Positions 8,480 to 16,313 are shown, numbered from the stretch's first letter. The stretch is DNA of 40,972 nt from AG-12 sp027339635 (GCA_027339635.1 DAHWNZ010000014.1:1-40972); one strand, 5' to 3'. Numbers and translations are program-made. The notes: a model not told the origin generated them from the letters alone.

Positions 8480-9104
8480 GCCCGCCTCCTTCAAGGGGCG
8501 GCGCCGCATCCAGCCGATTGAACTCCGTCATCGCCATCTCGATGCCGTCGCTCGCCACCACCAGGACCGCATCCGCAGCTCTGGCGCACGCTTGGTTCAA
8601 CAGCTCCTTCTCAACCCCGCCAGGTCGCCCCAGGACGTACTCGATGGGATCGACCCCGAGAGGGGGTCGCCCGATCCCAACCCTGACCCTGGCGAAGTCC
8701 TTGGAGCGCCAGTGCGCCTGCAGGGATTTGAGGCCGTTGTGACCCCCGGGGCTGCCCGTGGCCCGCAGGCGCAGCCTCCCGACCGGCAAGTCGAGGTCGT
8801 CGTAGATCACGAGCACCCTGTCCAGCCCGATCTGAAGGGTCTTGGTCAGGTGGGCGGCGGCGATCCCCGAGTCGTTCATGTATGTGCGCGGCTTGGCCAG
8901 GATAAGCTCACGCCCCTTCCAGTCGACCCGGGCGATCAGGGCCGGTCCCGGATATCTTCCGAGCTTGACCTTGAATCTCGTGGCCAGGAGCTGGAGCACC
9001 TCGAGCCCCACGTTGTGTCGCTGTCCCAAATGGGCTGGTTCAGGGTTCCCCAACCCAATGACCAGCATGGATCCGCCCTGTGGGGGCGGCAACCCCACTC
9101 TCAT
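8472..9104 (-). CDS. pth: peptidyl-tRNA hydrolase
   Basis: A 210-residue bacterial Pth, which cleaves the ester bond of peptidyl-tRNAs dropped by ribosomes. Landmarks are GLGNPE...RHNVG with the catalytic His in RHN, KPRTYMNDSG, the Asp-containing VIYDDLDLPVGRLRLR, and SPGGHNGLKS. The first motif is slightly atypical: Glu follows GLGNP where Gly is usual, and Gln precedes RHN where Thr is usual. The ATG at 9104 overlaps the ybeY stop (ATGA); a second ATG at 9068 (MLVIGLGN) matches the family N-terminus better, so the true start is uncertain. Catalytic residues appear intact. Confidence 0.92.
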   Translation of the reverse strand: MRVGLPPPQGGSMLVIGLGNPEPAHLGQRHNVGLEVLQLLATRFKVKLGRYPGPALIARVDWKGRELILAKPRTYMNDSGIAAAHLTKTLQIGLDRVLVIYDDLDLPVGRLRLRATGSPGGHNGLKSLQAHWRSKDFARVRVGIGRPPLGVDPIEYVLGRPGGVEKELLNQACARAADAVLVVASDGIEMAMTEFNRLDAAPPLEGGGHA

Positions 9105-9616
9105 GCGGAGGGGTGCAACGGCGCCACCGTTGGCGGCAATTCCCCTCGCCGGGCGGCGTGCCTGCTCAGAAGTTGACGGGTAGCCTGGGTCATCTGAGCC
9201 GCCTGGCGGGACTCATGATGGTCGTGGCCGACCAGGTGAAGCAATCCATGCACGGCCAAAAGCCGGAGCGCCTGGACTGGGTTCTCGCCGGCTTCCAGCG
9301 CCTGTGTCATGGCCAGCGGCACGGCGATGAAGATGTCGCCAAGGAGAGCGAGCGGATCGGGCGGGAGCTGAAAGCCCGAGCCCGGTGCCAGGTCCGCCAC
9401 GGGGAAGGCCAGGACGTCGGTCGGATGATCCAGACCAGCGAAACGCCTGTTCAGGCCCCGCAGGACCCGATCGGTGGTCAGCTGACAGCTCACCGACCAA
9501 CCAACGAGCCCCAGGTCACCGGTGGCGTCCTCGAGCAGCGTCCGCAACCCCGCCGCGCGGGCGGTGGAGCGGGCCTCCTCTCCGAGGGCGCGCGAGTACC
9601 TCAGCTGGACACCCAC
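9101..9616 (-). CDS. ybeY: endoribonuclease/rRNA maturation factor YbeY
   Basis: A 171-residue zinc-dependent YbeY (UPF0054) acting in 16S rRNA 3'-end maturation and ribosome quality control. The zinc signature HGLLHLVGHDH (three His) is near residue 131. Upstream is the conserved LNRRFAGLDHPTDVLAFP and GDIFIAV. The frame stays open to 9850, but everything beyond about 9620 lies over rpsU in another frame and is Arg/Gln/Glu-rich. The GTG at 9616 therefore gives a family-length protein starting MGVQLRYSRAL. It begins 20 nt after the rpsU stop, consistent with one operon. Confidence 0.9.
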   Translation of the reverse strand: MGVQLRYSRALGEEARSTARAAGLRTLLEDATGDLGLVGWSVSCQLTTDRVLRGLNRRFAGLDHPTDVLAFPVADLAPGSGFQLPPDPLALLGDIFIAVPLAMTQALEAGENPVQALRLLAVHGLLHLVGHDHHESRQAAQMTQATRQLLSRHAARRGELPPTVAPLHPSA

Positions 9617-9636
9617 AAAGGCCCGCGACGATGCCC

Positions 9637-9819
9637 CTAGGCTTGCTTGGCCCGCCGCTTGCGCGCCGCCATCGTCTTCTTCTTGCGGCGCACGCTCGGC
9701 TTCTCGTAGAACTCCCGGCGCCGGACCTCGGTGAGGACGCCGTTCTGCTTGATCTTCTTGTTGAACCGACGAAGAGCGCTCTCGAACGACTCTCCCTCCC
9801 GCAGCTTTACCTCCGACAG
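9637..9819 (-). CDS. rpsU: small ribosomal protein S21 (CTG start)
   Basis: A 60-residue basic protein. Reading from CTG at 9819 gives SEVKLREGESFESALRRF after the initiator, then KQNGVLTEVRRREFYEKPS and a Lys/Arg-rich tail ending RRAKQA. This matches S21 along its whole length. An in-frame TGA lies only two codons upstream of the CTG, so no ATG, GTG or TTG can serve. GGAGGAGG sits about 9 nt before the CTG, a good ribosome-binding site. S21 is a 30S protein involved in initiation. It is the first gene of the ybeY-pth-mfd-mazG operon. Confidence 0.93.
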   Translation of the reverse strand: MSEVKLREGESFESALRRFNKKIKQNGVLTEVRRREFYEKPSVRRKKKTMAARKRRAKQA

Positions 9820-9891
9820 TGGATGTCACCTCCTCCAACTTTGATGCCAACCGCCGGACGGCGGGCGCGAGCCAGCCCCCAGCGCACAGGG

Positions 9892-9897
9892 ATTGTA
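9892..9897 (-). promoter_or_regulatory. candidate -10 box of the rpsU operon
   Basis: On the minus strand the hexamer is TACAAT, about 70 nt upstream of the rpsU CTG. No good -35 element is seen. The leader between them contains a small hairpin (CCGCC/GGCGG, 9851-9864). Confidence 0.45.
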
Positions 9898-9976
9898 CCT
9901 AGCAGCAACCGGGCCCGCTCCCAGCATCAGCCTGGTAACCCGATCGAGATGGGGCCAACCTGCCCAAAGGTGACCG

Positions 9977-10816
9977 CTAATCTGCCACTCCGGCCGGGGT
10001 GAGGAGGTGCTCCTCCAGCAGTGCCAGCGTCGCCCCGGGGTCCTCCTGGAAGAACATGTGCCCTCGGCCCGCGAGCCAGCGCAGTGTGGAGTGCGGGATC
10101 CGCTCCGCCAGGACCGCGCCGTTGCCGGGGGGCATCACGACGTCGGAGGTGCCGTGGAGAACCAGGGTGGGCGCGGAGATCTGGCCCAGCCGATCCCCCG
10201 TGTCATGGTGCCGGATGGCCGCCCAATGGGCGGCGAAGACCCCAGGTCGAACGGGGTGGGTAGCCCGCCAATGCACCGCGTCTTCGATCACCTCCGGGTG
10301 GTGCTCTCGCCAAGTCCGCTCGTAGAGCACCTGGCAAGCCACCCGGTAGGCTAGCCCCGGCTCCTTGGCGTCTCCACCCAGCAGCAGCCGGGTATCGGCC
10401 GGGTCCGCTCGCACAGCAACCCTGCCACCAGGCCCGGTGCAGCCCAGGACCAGGGACAGCACAGCGTCGGGATGCCTGATCGCCAGCTCCTGGGCGACCA
10501 TGCCTCCCATCGACACTCCCATGACGAAGGCGCCGGAGGGAGCGAGTGCGGCCACCACGGCGCCCGCATCGTCTGCCAACTGCCCCATCGTGTAGGGGCC
10601 GGGGGTGGCGTCGGAGCCGCCGATCCCGCGCTGGTCGAGTACCAGGCAGCGCCACCGCCGAGACAGCTCGCCAACGTTCCACACGAACGCGTGATGGTCG
10701 GTTCCGAGGCCGGGTATCAGGAGCAACGGTGCACCCCGCCCCACCTCATGCACCAAAAGGCGCACCCCTGGCTCCACCTCGACCTCGCGCTGCAGACCAT
10801 CGTCCGGCCATTCCAT
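9977..10816 (-). CDS. alpha/beta-fold hydrolase
   Basis: A 279-residue single-domain alpha/beta hydrolase. The oxyanion-hole region is PLLLIPGLGTDHHAF. The nucleophile elbow is GVSMGG (Ser near residue 101), the acid is in HGTSDVVMPP, and the catalytic His is in GRGHMFFQEDP. DQRGIGGSD is the usual strand-4 turn. The spacing matches the family containing 3-oxoadipate enol-lactonase, haloperoxidase-like and esterase members. There is no cap-domain signature, so the substrate cannot be named. The gene stands alone, divergent from rsmE, and its ATG follows a TACGAT box by 6 nt, suggesting a leaderless transcript. Confidence 0.85.
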   Translation of the reverse strand: MEWPDDGLQREVEVEPGVRLLVHEVGRGAPLLLIPGLGTDHHAFVWNVGELSRRWRCLVLDQRGIGGSDATPGPYTMGQLADDAGAVVAALAPSGAFVMGVSMGGMVAQELAIRHPDAVLSLVLGCTGPGGRVAVRADPADTRLLLGGDAKEPGLAYRVACQVLYERTWREHHPEVIEDAVHWRATHPVRPGVFAAHWAAIRHHDTGDRLGQISAPTLVLHGTSDVVMPPGNGAVLAERIPHSTLRWLAGRGHMFFQEDPGATLALLEEHLLTPAGVAD

Positions 10817-10822
10817 GGTCCC

Positions 10823-10828
10823 ATCGTA
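10823..10828 (-). promoter_or_regulatory. -10 box, leaderless start of hydrolase
   Basis: TACGAT on the minus strand ends 6 nt before the ATG at 10816, so transcription would begin at or next to the start codon. No Shine-Dalgarno is present, which agrees with a leaderless mRNA. The -35 region is poor. Confidence 0.5.
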
Positions 10829-10843
10829 CCCAAGGGACCAGGC

Positions 10844-10873
10844 CTGACCGGAGGCGGAACCTGCCGGTAGACT
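10844..10873 (+). promoter_or_regulatory. promoter, leaderless start of rsmE
   Basis: CTGACC (10844-10849), an 18-nt spacer and TAGACT (10868-10873). The GTG start of rsmE is at 10880, 7 nt after the -10 box, exactly where transcription should start. No Shine-Dalgarno is visible. Confidence 0.55.
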
Positions 10874-10879
10874 CAGACA

Positions 10880-11638
10880 GTGCCCACCTTCTTCGTGGAG
10901 CCCACCACCTTAGGCCAGGAACAGATGGCGGTCATCTCCGGGGAGGACGCGCTGCACATCAGTCGCTCCTTACGCCTTGGGCCCGGCGACGAGATCACGA
11001 TTGTTGCACGCCCTGGGACGGAGCACCGGGCTCGCTTGGAGGAGGTCTTGCCGGGCCTGGTGAGAGCCCGCATCTTCGCCTCCGCGAATCGCCGTCGGGA
11101 GCCCTTGACGGCAATCCATGTCCTCCAGGCTCTCCCCAAGGGCCCTGGCATGGCTGAGGTGTGCGAGCGACTGACCGAACTGGGCGCCTCCTCCATCTGG
11201 CCCGTCATCACTGACCGCACCGTCCCACGACTGGACTCGAACAAGACCGCGGGCAGACAGGCTCGGTGGCAGAAGATCGCCAGGGAGGCGGCTCAGCTCG
11301 CCAACCGCCATGCGATCCCGAGGGTGGAGCCCCCGCTGCCGCTGCTCTCGGCCATCTCCCGCCTGGACGACCTTATCCCCACCGCCCAGCGTCTGGCGTG
11401 CGATGCGCGGAACGCCAGGCTGTCGCTGAACTCCACCCCCTGGGATCCCACCACCCCCACCGTCCTCTTGATCGGCCCGGAGGGGGGCCTGAGCCCAGCC
11501 GAGCTGGAGCGACTAGCGCCCCTTGGATTCCTCACCGTCTCCCTGGGTCCGCGCAACCTGCGCACCCTCCTTGCCGGCGCCGTGGCCCTCACGATCCTCC
11601 TCCAGCGCGCTGGAGACCTGGAACTGCAGAGGGCATGA
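10880..11638 (+). CDS. rsmE: 16S rRNA (uracil1498-N3)-methyltransferase RsmE
   Basis: A 252-residue SPOUT-class methyltransferase that uses S-adenosylmethionine to methylate U1498 of 16S rRNA. It has an N-terminal PUA-like domain (HISRSLRLGPGDEI), the linker ALPKGPGMAEVCERLTELG with the family's K-x-x-x-M-E-like patch, REAAQLANRHAIP, and the C-terminal knot LLIGPEGGLSPAEL. The last motif is SLGPRNLRTLLAG, where most RsmE proteins read LGxRILRxETA; Glu-Thr is replaced by Leu-Leu. The GTG start at 10880 gives the usual MPTFFVEP N-terminus. The stop overlaps the next ATG by four nucleotides. Confidence 0.9.
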   Translation: MPTFFVEPTTLGQEQMAVISGEDALHISRSLRLGPGDEITIVARPGTEHRARLEEVLPGLVRARIFASANRRREPLTAIHVLQALPKGPGMAEVCERLTELGASSIWPVITDRTVPRLDSNKTAGRQARWQKIAREAAQLANRHAIPRVEPPLPLLSAISRLDDLIPTAQRLACDARNARLSLNSTPWDPTTPTVLLIGPEGGLSPAELERLAPLGFLTVSLGPRNLRTLLAGAVALTILLQRAGDLELQRA

Positions 11639-12717
11639 CAAAGGACATCGGCGGCTTGCCCCGGGGAGATTTGGACCTGAAGTTCGTGCGAGAGCAGCGC
11701 GCGGCCGCCTACCTTCAGAGGAAGGTGGATGGCTCTGCCTCCGAGGTGACCACGAGCATCGAACTGCGGCGCGACCCGCTGACCGGCATGACCGGGCGCG
11801 TCGCCCACTTTCAAGGCTTCCATCTGCAGCAACCGGACCTCTCCGGAGCGGTGCGCGCCAGCGCTCCGGGCTGCCCGTTCTGCCCCGACCGGATCTTTGA
11901 GGTGACCCCGCTCCTCCCCCCGGGGTTGGCTCCGTCCGGGCGCATCCGGCGCGGAGAGGCCACCGTCTTCCCCAACCTGAGCCCCTATGACAGCCGAAGC
12001 GTGGTGGCCACCTTGACCAGGCAGCACTTCGTCCCAATTGGTGCTTTTCTGCCGGACCAGATTTCCAACGGTCTCCTGGCGCTTCAGGAGTATTTCAAAG
12101 CACTGGGGCCGGGTCCCGAAGGCTGGTATTCGGTGGTGACCTGGAACTACATGCCACCGGCCGGGGCAACCCAGGTGCACGCCCACATGCAGGGGTTTTC
12201 CACGGACCGAGCGGGCAACCTCGTGGAGCAGGAGGTCCGAGCCAGCCGCGACTTTCGCCTCCGCACAGGCCGCAACTACTGGGCCTGCCTGCCGACTCGA
12301 GAACGCTCCATCGGGGAGCGCTTCATCGCAATGGGCCAGCACACCGCCTGGCTCACGGCATTCGTCTCCCGCAGCGTAGTGTCCGACGTGCTGGTCATCT
12401 TTCCGGGATCAGAAACCCTGGAAGGTACGCCGCCCGAGGCCCTGGCCGAATTCGCGCGGGGCGCCTGCGCGGCGCTGGCCTCCATGGGCGCTGAGGGGAT
12501 TGCCGCGTTCAACCTCGCCTTTTACGCGGCTCCCTTCGGAGAGGAGCCGGACCAATTCCTTCTCCACGCGAGGATCTCGCCGCGAATCTACTTCAATCCC
12601 GCAATCCTGGGCTCAGACACCACTGCCTGGCATCACCTCTTGGACGAGCCGTTCATGGTGCGCAGCCCGGAGGCGCTGGCCGCGAGGTTGCAACGCCCGG
12701 TTGCCCTCGCGCTCTGA
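11635..12717 (+). CDS. GalT/HIT-superfamily nucleotidyltransferase-like protein
   Basis: A 360-residue protein of the histidine-triad/galactose-1-phosphate uridylyltransferase superfamily. CPFCPDR near residue 80 is a GalT-type zinc ligand pair. GATQVHAHMQGF near residue 180 holds the HxHxQ active site, whose middle His is the nucleotidylated residue in GalT. An N-terminal IELRRDPLTGMTGRV also matches GalT-type proteins. The C-terminal half is divergent, with no galactose-pathway neighbours, so the donor nucleotide and sugar are unknown; an ADP- or UDP-sugar (phosphorylase-like) role is possible. ATGA overlap with rsmE implies coupled translation. The gene faces hsp20 across a strong hairpin. 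Confidence 0.75.
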   Translation: MTKDIGGLPRGDLDLKFVREQRAAAYLQRKVDGSASEVTTSIELRRDPLTGMTGRVAHFQGFHLQQPDLSGAVRASAPGCPFCPDRIFEVTPLLPPGLAPSGRIRRGEATVFPNLSPYDSRSVVATLTRQHFVPIGAFLPDQISNGLLALQEYFKALGPGPEGWYSVVTWNYMPPAGATQVHAHMQGFSTDRAGNLVEQEVRASRDFRLRTGRNYWACLPTRERSIGERFIAMGQHTAWLTAFVSRSVVSDVLVIFPGSETLEGTPPEALAEFARGACAALASMGAEGIAAFNLAFYAAPFGEEPDQFLLHARISPRIYFNPAILGSDTTAWHHLLDEPFMVRSPEALAARLQRPVALAL

Positions 12718-12778
12718 TCCCAAGGGGATCGCCAACCAGGAGAGGAACAGTTTCCGCGGATCCGCCAGTGACGGAGGT

Positions 12779-12810
12779 GGGGCCCCGGCGGATCGCGCCA
12801 CCGGGGCCCC
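12779..12810. terminator. strong hairpin between convergent genes
   Basis: GGGGCCCCGG (12779-12788) and CCGGGGCCCC (12801-12810) form a perfect 10-bp stem with a 12-nt loop. It lies between the ends of the GalT-like gene (+) and hsp20 (-). There is no T-tract on either side, so it may act as a bidirectional pause or RNA-end stabiliser rather than a classic intrinsic terminator. Confidence 0.5.
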
Positions 12811-12824
12811 TGCGCCCTCAGCTC

Positions 12825-13334
12825 TCAACTCTGAGCGCTGCCTGCCTCGATTACCTCTGGGGCGGGCTCGGAACCCTCGGTCGACACGGGAATCCGGCGG
12901 GGGGTCGGAGCCGCAACGCGCGGGATCCTAACCGTGAGAACCCCGTCCTTGAATGCCGCGCTTATCTCGTCCTCCTTGACGTCGGCGGGCAGGGTCAGCT
13001 GCCTGACCACGGAGTACATCCCGCGTTCGCGGCGGAGATAGGTTCCCTGCTCCTCGCGCTCGATCTTGCGCTCACCTCGGATAGTGAGGACTCCCTGGTC
13101 GGCGGTGATCTCCACCTCCTCCGGCTTGAATCCCGGCACCGAGGCCTCGATCAAAAACTCCCCATCCTTCTGGCGAATGTCCAGCGGAAGATAGGTTGTC
13201 GGGGCAGTTCCGGAAAGCCGCCTCCCGTCACCGCCGGCGGTCAGGCCCGGAGCTGTGCCGAACGCCTCGTTGGCCCACCGCGTCATCTCGTTTTGCAAGT
13301 TGAATAGGTCGCTCCATGGATCCCAGCGAGCCAT
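12825..13334 (-). CDS. small heat-shock protein Hsp20
   Basis: A 169-residue ATP-independent chaperone of the alpha-crystallin family. The N-terminus WDPWSDLFNLQNEM is typical. The alpha-crystallin domain spans about residues 48-145: PLDIRQKDGEFLIEASVPGF, EVEITADQGVLTIRGER, and the closing AAFKDGVLTVRIPR, followed by a short tail. ATG at 13334 has AGGAGGT about 7 nt upstream. It lies 103 nt after dnaJ on the same strand and may be read from the CIRCE-controlled promoter or from its own. Confidence 0.93.
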   Translation of the reverse strand: MARWDPWSDLFNLQNEMTRWANEAFGTAPGLTAGGDGRRLSGTAPTTYLPLDIRQKDGEFLIEASVPGFKPEEVEITADQGVLTIRGERKIEREEQGTYLRRERGMYSVVRQLTLPADVKEDEISAAFKDGVLTVRIPRVAAPTPRRIPVSTEGSEPAPEVIEAGSAQS

Positions 13335-13437
13335 CAGAACACCTCCTGTCGCTCATGTTTTCCCAGCGCTTCTGGGGGGATGCCACCATCCCAACCTGCT
13401 CATACCCGGACCGTGGCGCTCCTAAACGACAGCTGGG

Positions 13438-14550
13438 TCAGATTCCGATCGCATCCTTGATGTGTTCGAAAAAACCCCTGCGCACGGGGTGGGGCTTGCC
13501 ATCCGGCGGGGCCAGCTCGCGCAGCAAATGGCGCTGCCTGTCGGTCAGCTTGGTGGGGATCACGACCCTCAGCCGCACCACCTGATCCCCGCGCCTGCCG
13601 GTGCGTGGGTCGGGTGCGCCCTTGCCAGGGAGGCGAACCTGCTCGCCATACTGCGTGCCTGGCTTGATCGTCATGGTTGCGAAGCCGTCAACGGTGGGCA
13701 CCTCGATGGTGTCGCCCAGAGCGGCCTGGGACACCGAGATGGGACATTCGTAAATGATCGTCATGCCGCGACGCACCAGCTGCTCGTGGGGCTTAACCGA
13801 TATGACGAGGAAGAGATCCCCAGGAGGGCCGCCACGCGGCCCGGCGGCACCCTCGCCCGGCACCCTCACCTGCATCTCGTTGTCCACCCCGGCAGGGATC
13901 TGCACCTCGATCGACTTGCGCTGGTCCACGAGACCCTGCCCGTGACATGTGGGGCATGGAGACTCGATCACCGATCCTTCCCCATGGCAGCGCGGGCACG
14001 GCTCGACCGTCACCATCTGACCGAGGAGCGACTGCCTGACCCTCTGCACCTGCCCTCTGCCCTGGCACTCCGGACACACCGTGGCCTGAGTCCCCGACTT
14101 GGCCCCGCTGCCACCGCAGTCGGGGCACGCGGCCGCCTTCGAGACCTCGAAGGTTCGGGTCACACCCGTGATCGCCTCCTCGAACTCGATCGTGACATGT
14201 AGCCTTAGGTCCGGCCCGCGACGGGGACCGGTGCGCTGGCGCTGCCCACCGCCTCCGCCGAAAAACATGTCGAAGAGGTCGAAGGCGGACTGGAACCCGA
14301 AGGGCCCTCCACCGGCGAATCCATCCCCCGCCTGCCCATAGGTGTCATAGCGCTGCCGACGCTCCGGGTCTGAGAGGACCTGATAGGCCTCCCCAACCTC
14401 CTTGAAGCGCTGCTCTGCCTCTCGGTCGCCACCGTTGCGGTCAGGGTGGTACTGCATGGCAAGCTTGCGGTAGGCCCGCTTCAGCTCATCCGGACTGGCA
14501 TTCCGGTCCACCCCAAGGACCTCGTAGTAGTCGCGCTTGGTCTGCGGCAT
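13438..14550 (-). CDS. dnaJ: chaperone protein DnaJ
   Basis: A 370-residue type I Hsp40. The J domain (residues 1-72, HPD in MQYHPDRNGG) is followed by a Gly/Phe segment (FAGGGPFGFQ) and four zinc-finger repeats (CPDCGGSG, CPECQGRG, CPRCHGEG, CPTCHGQG). The C-terminal substrate-binding domains end in a basic tail. It stimulates DnaK ATPase and delivers unfolded clients. ATG at 14550 gives MPQTKRDYYEVLG; a TTG one codon earlier is unlikely. TGATG overlap with grpE shows operon coupling. dnaK is not in this window. Confidence 0.96.
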   Translation of the reverse strand: MPQTKRDYYEVLGVDRNASPDELKRAYRKLAMQYHPDRNGGDREAEQRFKEVGEAYQVLSDPERRQRYDTYGQAGDGFAGGGPFGFQSAFDLFDMFFGGGGGQRQRTGPRRGPDLRLHVTIEFEEAITGVTRTFEVSKAAACPDCGGSGAKSGTQATVCPECQGRGQVQRVRQSLLGQMVTVEPCPRCHGEGSVIESPCPTCHGQGLVDQRKSIEVQIPAGVDNEMQVRVPGEGAAGPRGGPPGDLFLVISVKPHEQLVRRGMTIIYECPISVSQAALGDTIEVPTVDGFATMTIKPGTQYGEQVRLPGKGAPDPRTGRRGDQVVRLRVVIPTKLTDRQRHLLRELAPPDGKPHPVRRGFFEHIKDAIGI

Positions 14551-15179
14551 CAAGCGTCTCGTCCCGGAGGAGTTGTGGCCACCTCGTCGTCCGTCGAGAA
14601 CTGCTCACCGCGAGCTGGCGGGCTGCCCTGCGCCACCGTGACCTGGGCTGGCCGGACCACGCGGTCGTGGACCAAATATCCCGGCAGCAGCTCGGACATG
14701 ACGGTGTCGTGCTCTAGCCCCTCCCCGGGCACCCGAGCCACCGCATCGTGCAGGCGCGGGTCGAACCTCTCCCCCACGGCCGCCACCTTTGACACTCCCT
14801 GCGACGCCAGAGCCTCCTCCAACTGGCGCATGGTGAGGCGCAGTCCCTCCGAGAGGCCGTCGTGGGCGTCCTGGTCTAAATGGGCCACCGCCCGCGCCAG
14901 ATTATCCAGAGCGGGCAGGATCGCGGTGAGCAGCGCAGACGCTCCATAGCGGGCCAATTCCTGCGTCTCCTGGGCCTTGCGCCTCTTGTAGTTCTCGAAG
15001 TCAGCAGCCAACCGCTGGTAGGTGGCACGCGCTTGCTCCAACTCCTCCTGCAGGCGGGCGCGGTCCGGGTCGGTGGCGGCGCCGCCAGCGTCGGCGTCGG
15101 TATTCTCGGCCAATTCGTCAGCGCTCGGGCTCTGTGATTCCATCGCCTGGTGGGCCTCCGCTTCTGGGGTTGAGCTCAT
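14550..15179 (-). CDS. grpE: nucleotide exchange factor GrpE
   Basis: A 209-residue GrpE, the ADP/ATP exchange factor of DnaK. An acidic, disordered N-terminus (about 1-50) precedes a long coiled-coil helix (RLQEELEQARATYQRLAADF) with DFENYKRRK, and then the C-terminal beta domain with GERFDPRLHDAVAR and DRVVRPAQVTVA. ATG at 15179 is chosen because it overlaps the hrcA stop (ATGA); the frame remains open upstream inside hrcA. Second gene of the CIRCE operon. Confidence 0.94.
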   Translation of the reverse strand: MSSTPEAEAHQAMESQSPSADELAENTDADAGGAATDPDRARLQEELEQARATYQRLAADFENYKRRKAQETQELARYGASALLTAILPALDNLARAVAHLDQDAHDGLSEGLRLTMRQLEEALASQGVSKVAAVGERFDPRLHDAVARVPGEGLEHDTVMSELLPGYLVHDRVVRPAQVTVAQGSPPARGEQFSTDDEVATTPPGRDA

Positions 15180-16183
15180 GTCAAAAGCCTGCTCAGGGCC
15201 TCGCCCATAAGCTGCGAGACCAGTTGTAGGCGGGCTGCCACCCGACCGTAGCGGATCCGGGTCGGCCCTACCACTCCCAGGGTACCCCACATCTGCTCCC
15301 CAGCCCTGTAGCTGGTCAGCACCAGGCTGCAGTCCTGCAGCTCCTCCAGCCGGTTCTCATGCCCGATGACCATCTGCATACCTGCTCGTGGAGCCAGCTC
15401 GCTGACCACGGCGGCGAGTATCCGCTGAGCCTCCAGCACCTCCAGAACGGTACGCAGCCGGTTCGGGTCTTCGAACTCGGGGTTGCGCACCAGATTCCTC
15501 ACCCCGTCGTGAATGACCAAAGACGCCCGGGTCTCGATCTGGCGCAGGCCATGGATCAGCTCGGCCAAGAGCCCTGTCGGGACCCCCTCGATCTCGGGGC
15601 TCTCCTCTATGCCACCGGCGGTCATGCCCCCAAATGTCCGCTTGAGAAGCGCGGCCAGGGAGGAGAGCTGGTCCTGGTCCAGATCCACCGGCACCTCGAC
15701 CGCGCGTTGGTGCACTGAGTTGCCATTGGCCACCACGATCAGGAGCGCCTGGCCGGGGCGGGCCAAGACCAGTTCGACGTGCAGCAGAACGGCTCTTGTG
15801 TTGCTGGGGCCGGTGACCAAGGCCACGTTGTCGCTCAAGCGACTGAGGGTTGCCGCCGCCAGTTCCAAGATCGCCTCCACGTCGCGGTCAACCTCATCGA
15901 AGCTCTGCCTCACCCGCCGTCTCAAAGGTGGCTCGACTATCTCCTGGGGCAGCAGGAAGTCCACGAAGTAGCGATAGCCGAGGTCCGTCGGGATCCTGCC
16001 GGCCGAGGCATGGGGCTGGGTCAGGAAACCGTCGTCAACCAGCTCGGACAGCTCGTTGCGTATCGTGGCCGAACTCAACTCAAGGAAGTATCGCGCCGCC
16101 AGGGCATGGGATCCCACGGGAACCACGGTCTCGGTGTAGTCCGATACCACCGCTCCAAGAATTCTCTGCTTGCGTTCATCCAT
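15176..16183 (-). CDS. hrcA: heat-inducible transcription repressor HrcA
   Basis: A 335-residue repressor that binds CIRCE operators and is kept active by GroEL. The N-terminal winged helix-turn-helix contains ERKQRILGAVVSDYTET, ATIRNELSELVDDGFL and HASAGRIPTDLGYRYFVD. The C-terminal GAF-like part ends GPTRIRYGRVAARLQL. ATG at 16183 lies 22 nt after a perfect CIRCE element, so the operon grpE-dnaJ downstream is autoregulated. The length is normal. Confidence 0.96.
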   Translation of the reverse strand: MDERKQRILGAVVSDYTETVVPVGSHALAARYFLELSSATIRNELSELVDDGFLTQPHASAGRIPTDLGYRYFVDFLLPQEIVEPPLRRRVRQSFDEVDRDVEAILELAAATLSRLSDNVALVTGPSNTRAVLLHVELVLARPGQALLIVVANGNSVHQRAVEVPVDLDQDQLSSLAALLKRTFGGMTAGGIEESPEIEGVPTGLLAELIHGLRQIETRASLVIHDGVRNLVRNPEFEDPNRLRTVLEVLEAQRILAAVVSELAPRAGMQMVIGHENRLEELQDCSLVLTSYRAGEQMWGTLGVVGPTRIRYGRVAARLQLVSQLMGEALSRLLT

Positions 16184-16205
16184 GCCGGTGACCCTCTGGG
16201 CTTGA

Positions 16206-16232
16206 TTAGCACTCCACTGCCGAGAGTGCTAA
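16206..16232 (-). promoter_or_regulatory. CIRCE operator (HrcA binding site)
   Basis: TTAGCACTC at 16206-16214 and GAGTGCTAA at 16224-16232 are a perfect 9-bp inverted repeat with a 9-nt spacer, identical to the CIRCE consensus. It lies directly upstream of hrcA. A possible promoter overlaps it on the minus strand: TTGCAA, 17 nt, then CATTAG running into the operator. Confidence 0.97.
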
Positions 16233-16313
16233 TGCGAGTTTAACACCGACCTTGCAATCGCTTCCTATTCCCCAGCTTAGCGGCGCCTAATCTGGACAGG
16301 GTCCAAATTACGG

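Noticed and set aside
9617..9850. N-terminal extension of YbeY across rpsU
   Set aside because: The extra 78 residues overlap the whole of rpsU in another frame and have no YbeY homology; they are open because of GC-rich composition.
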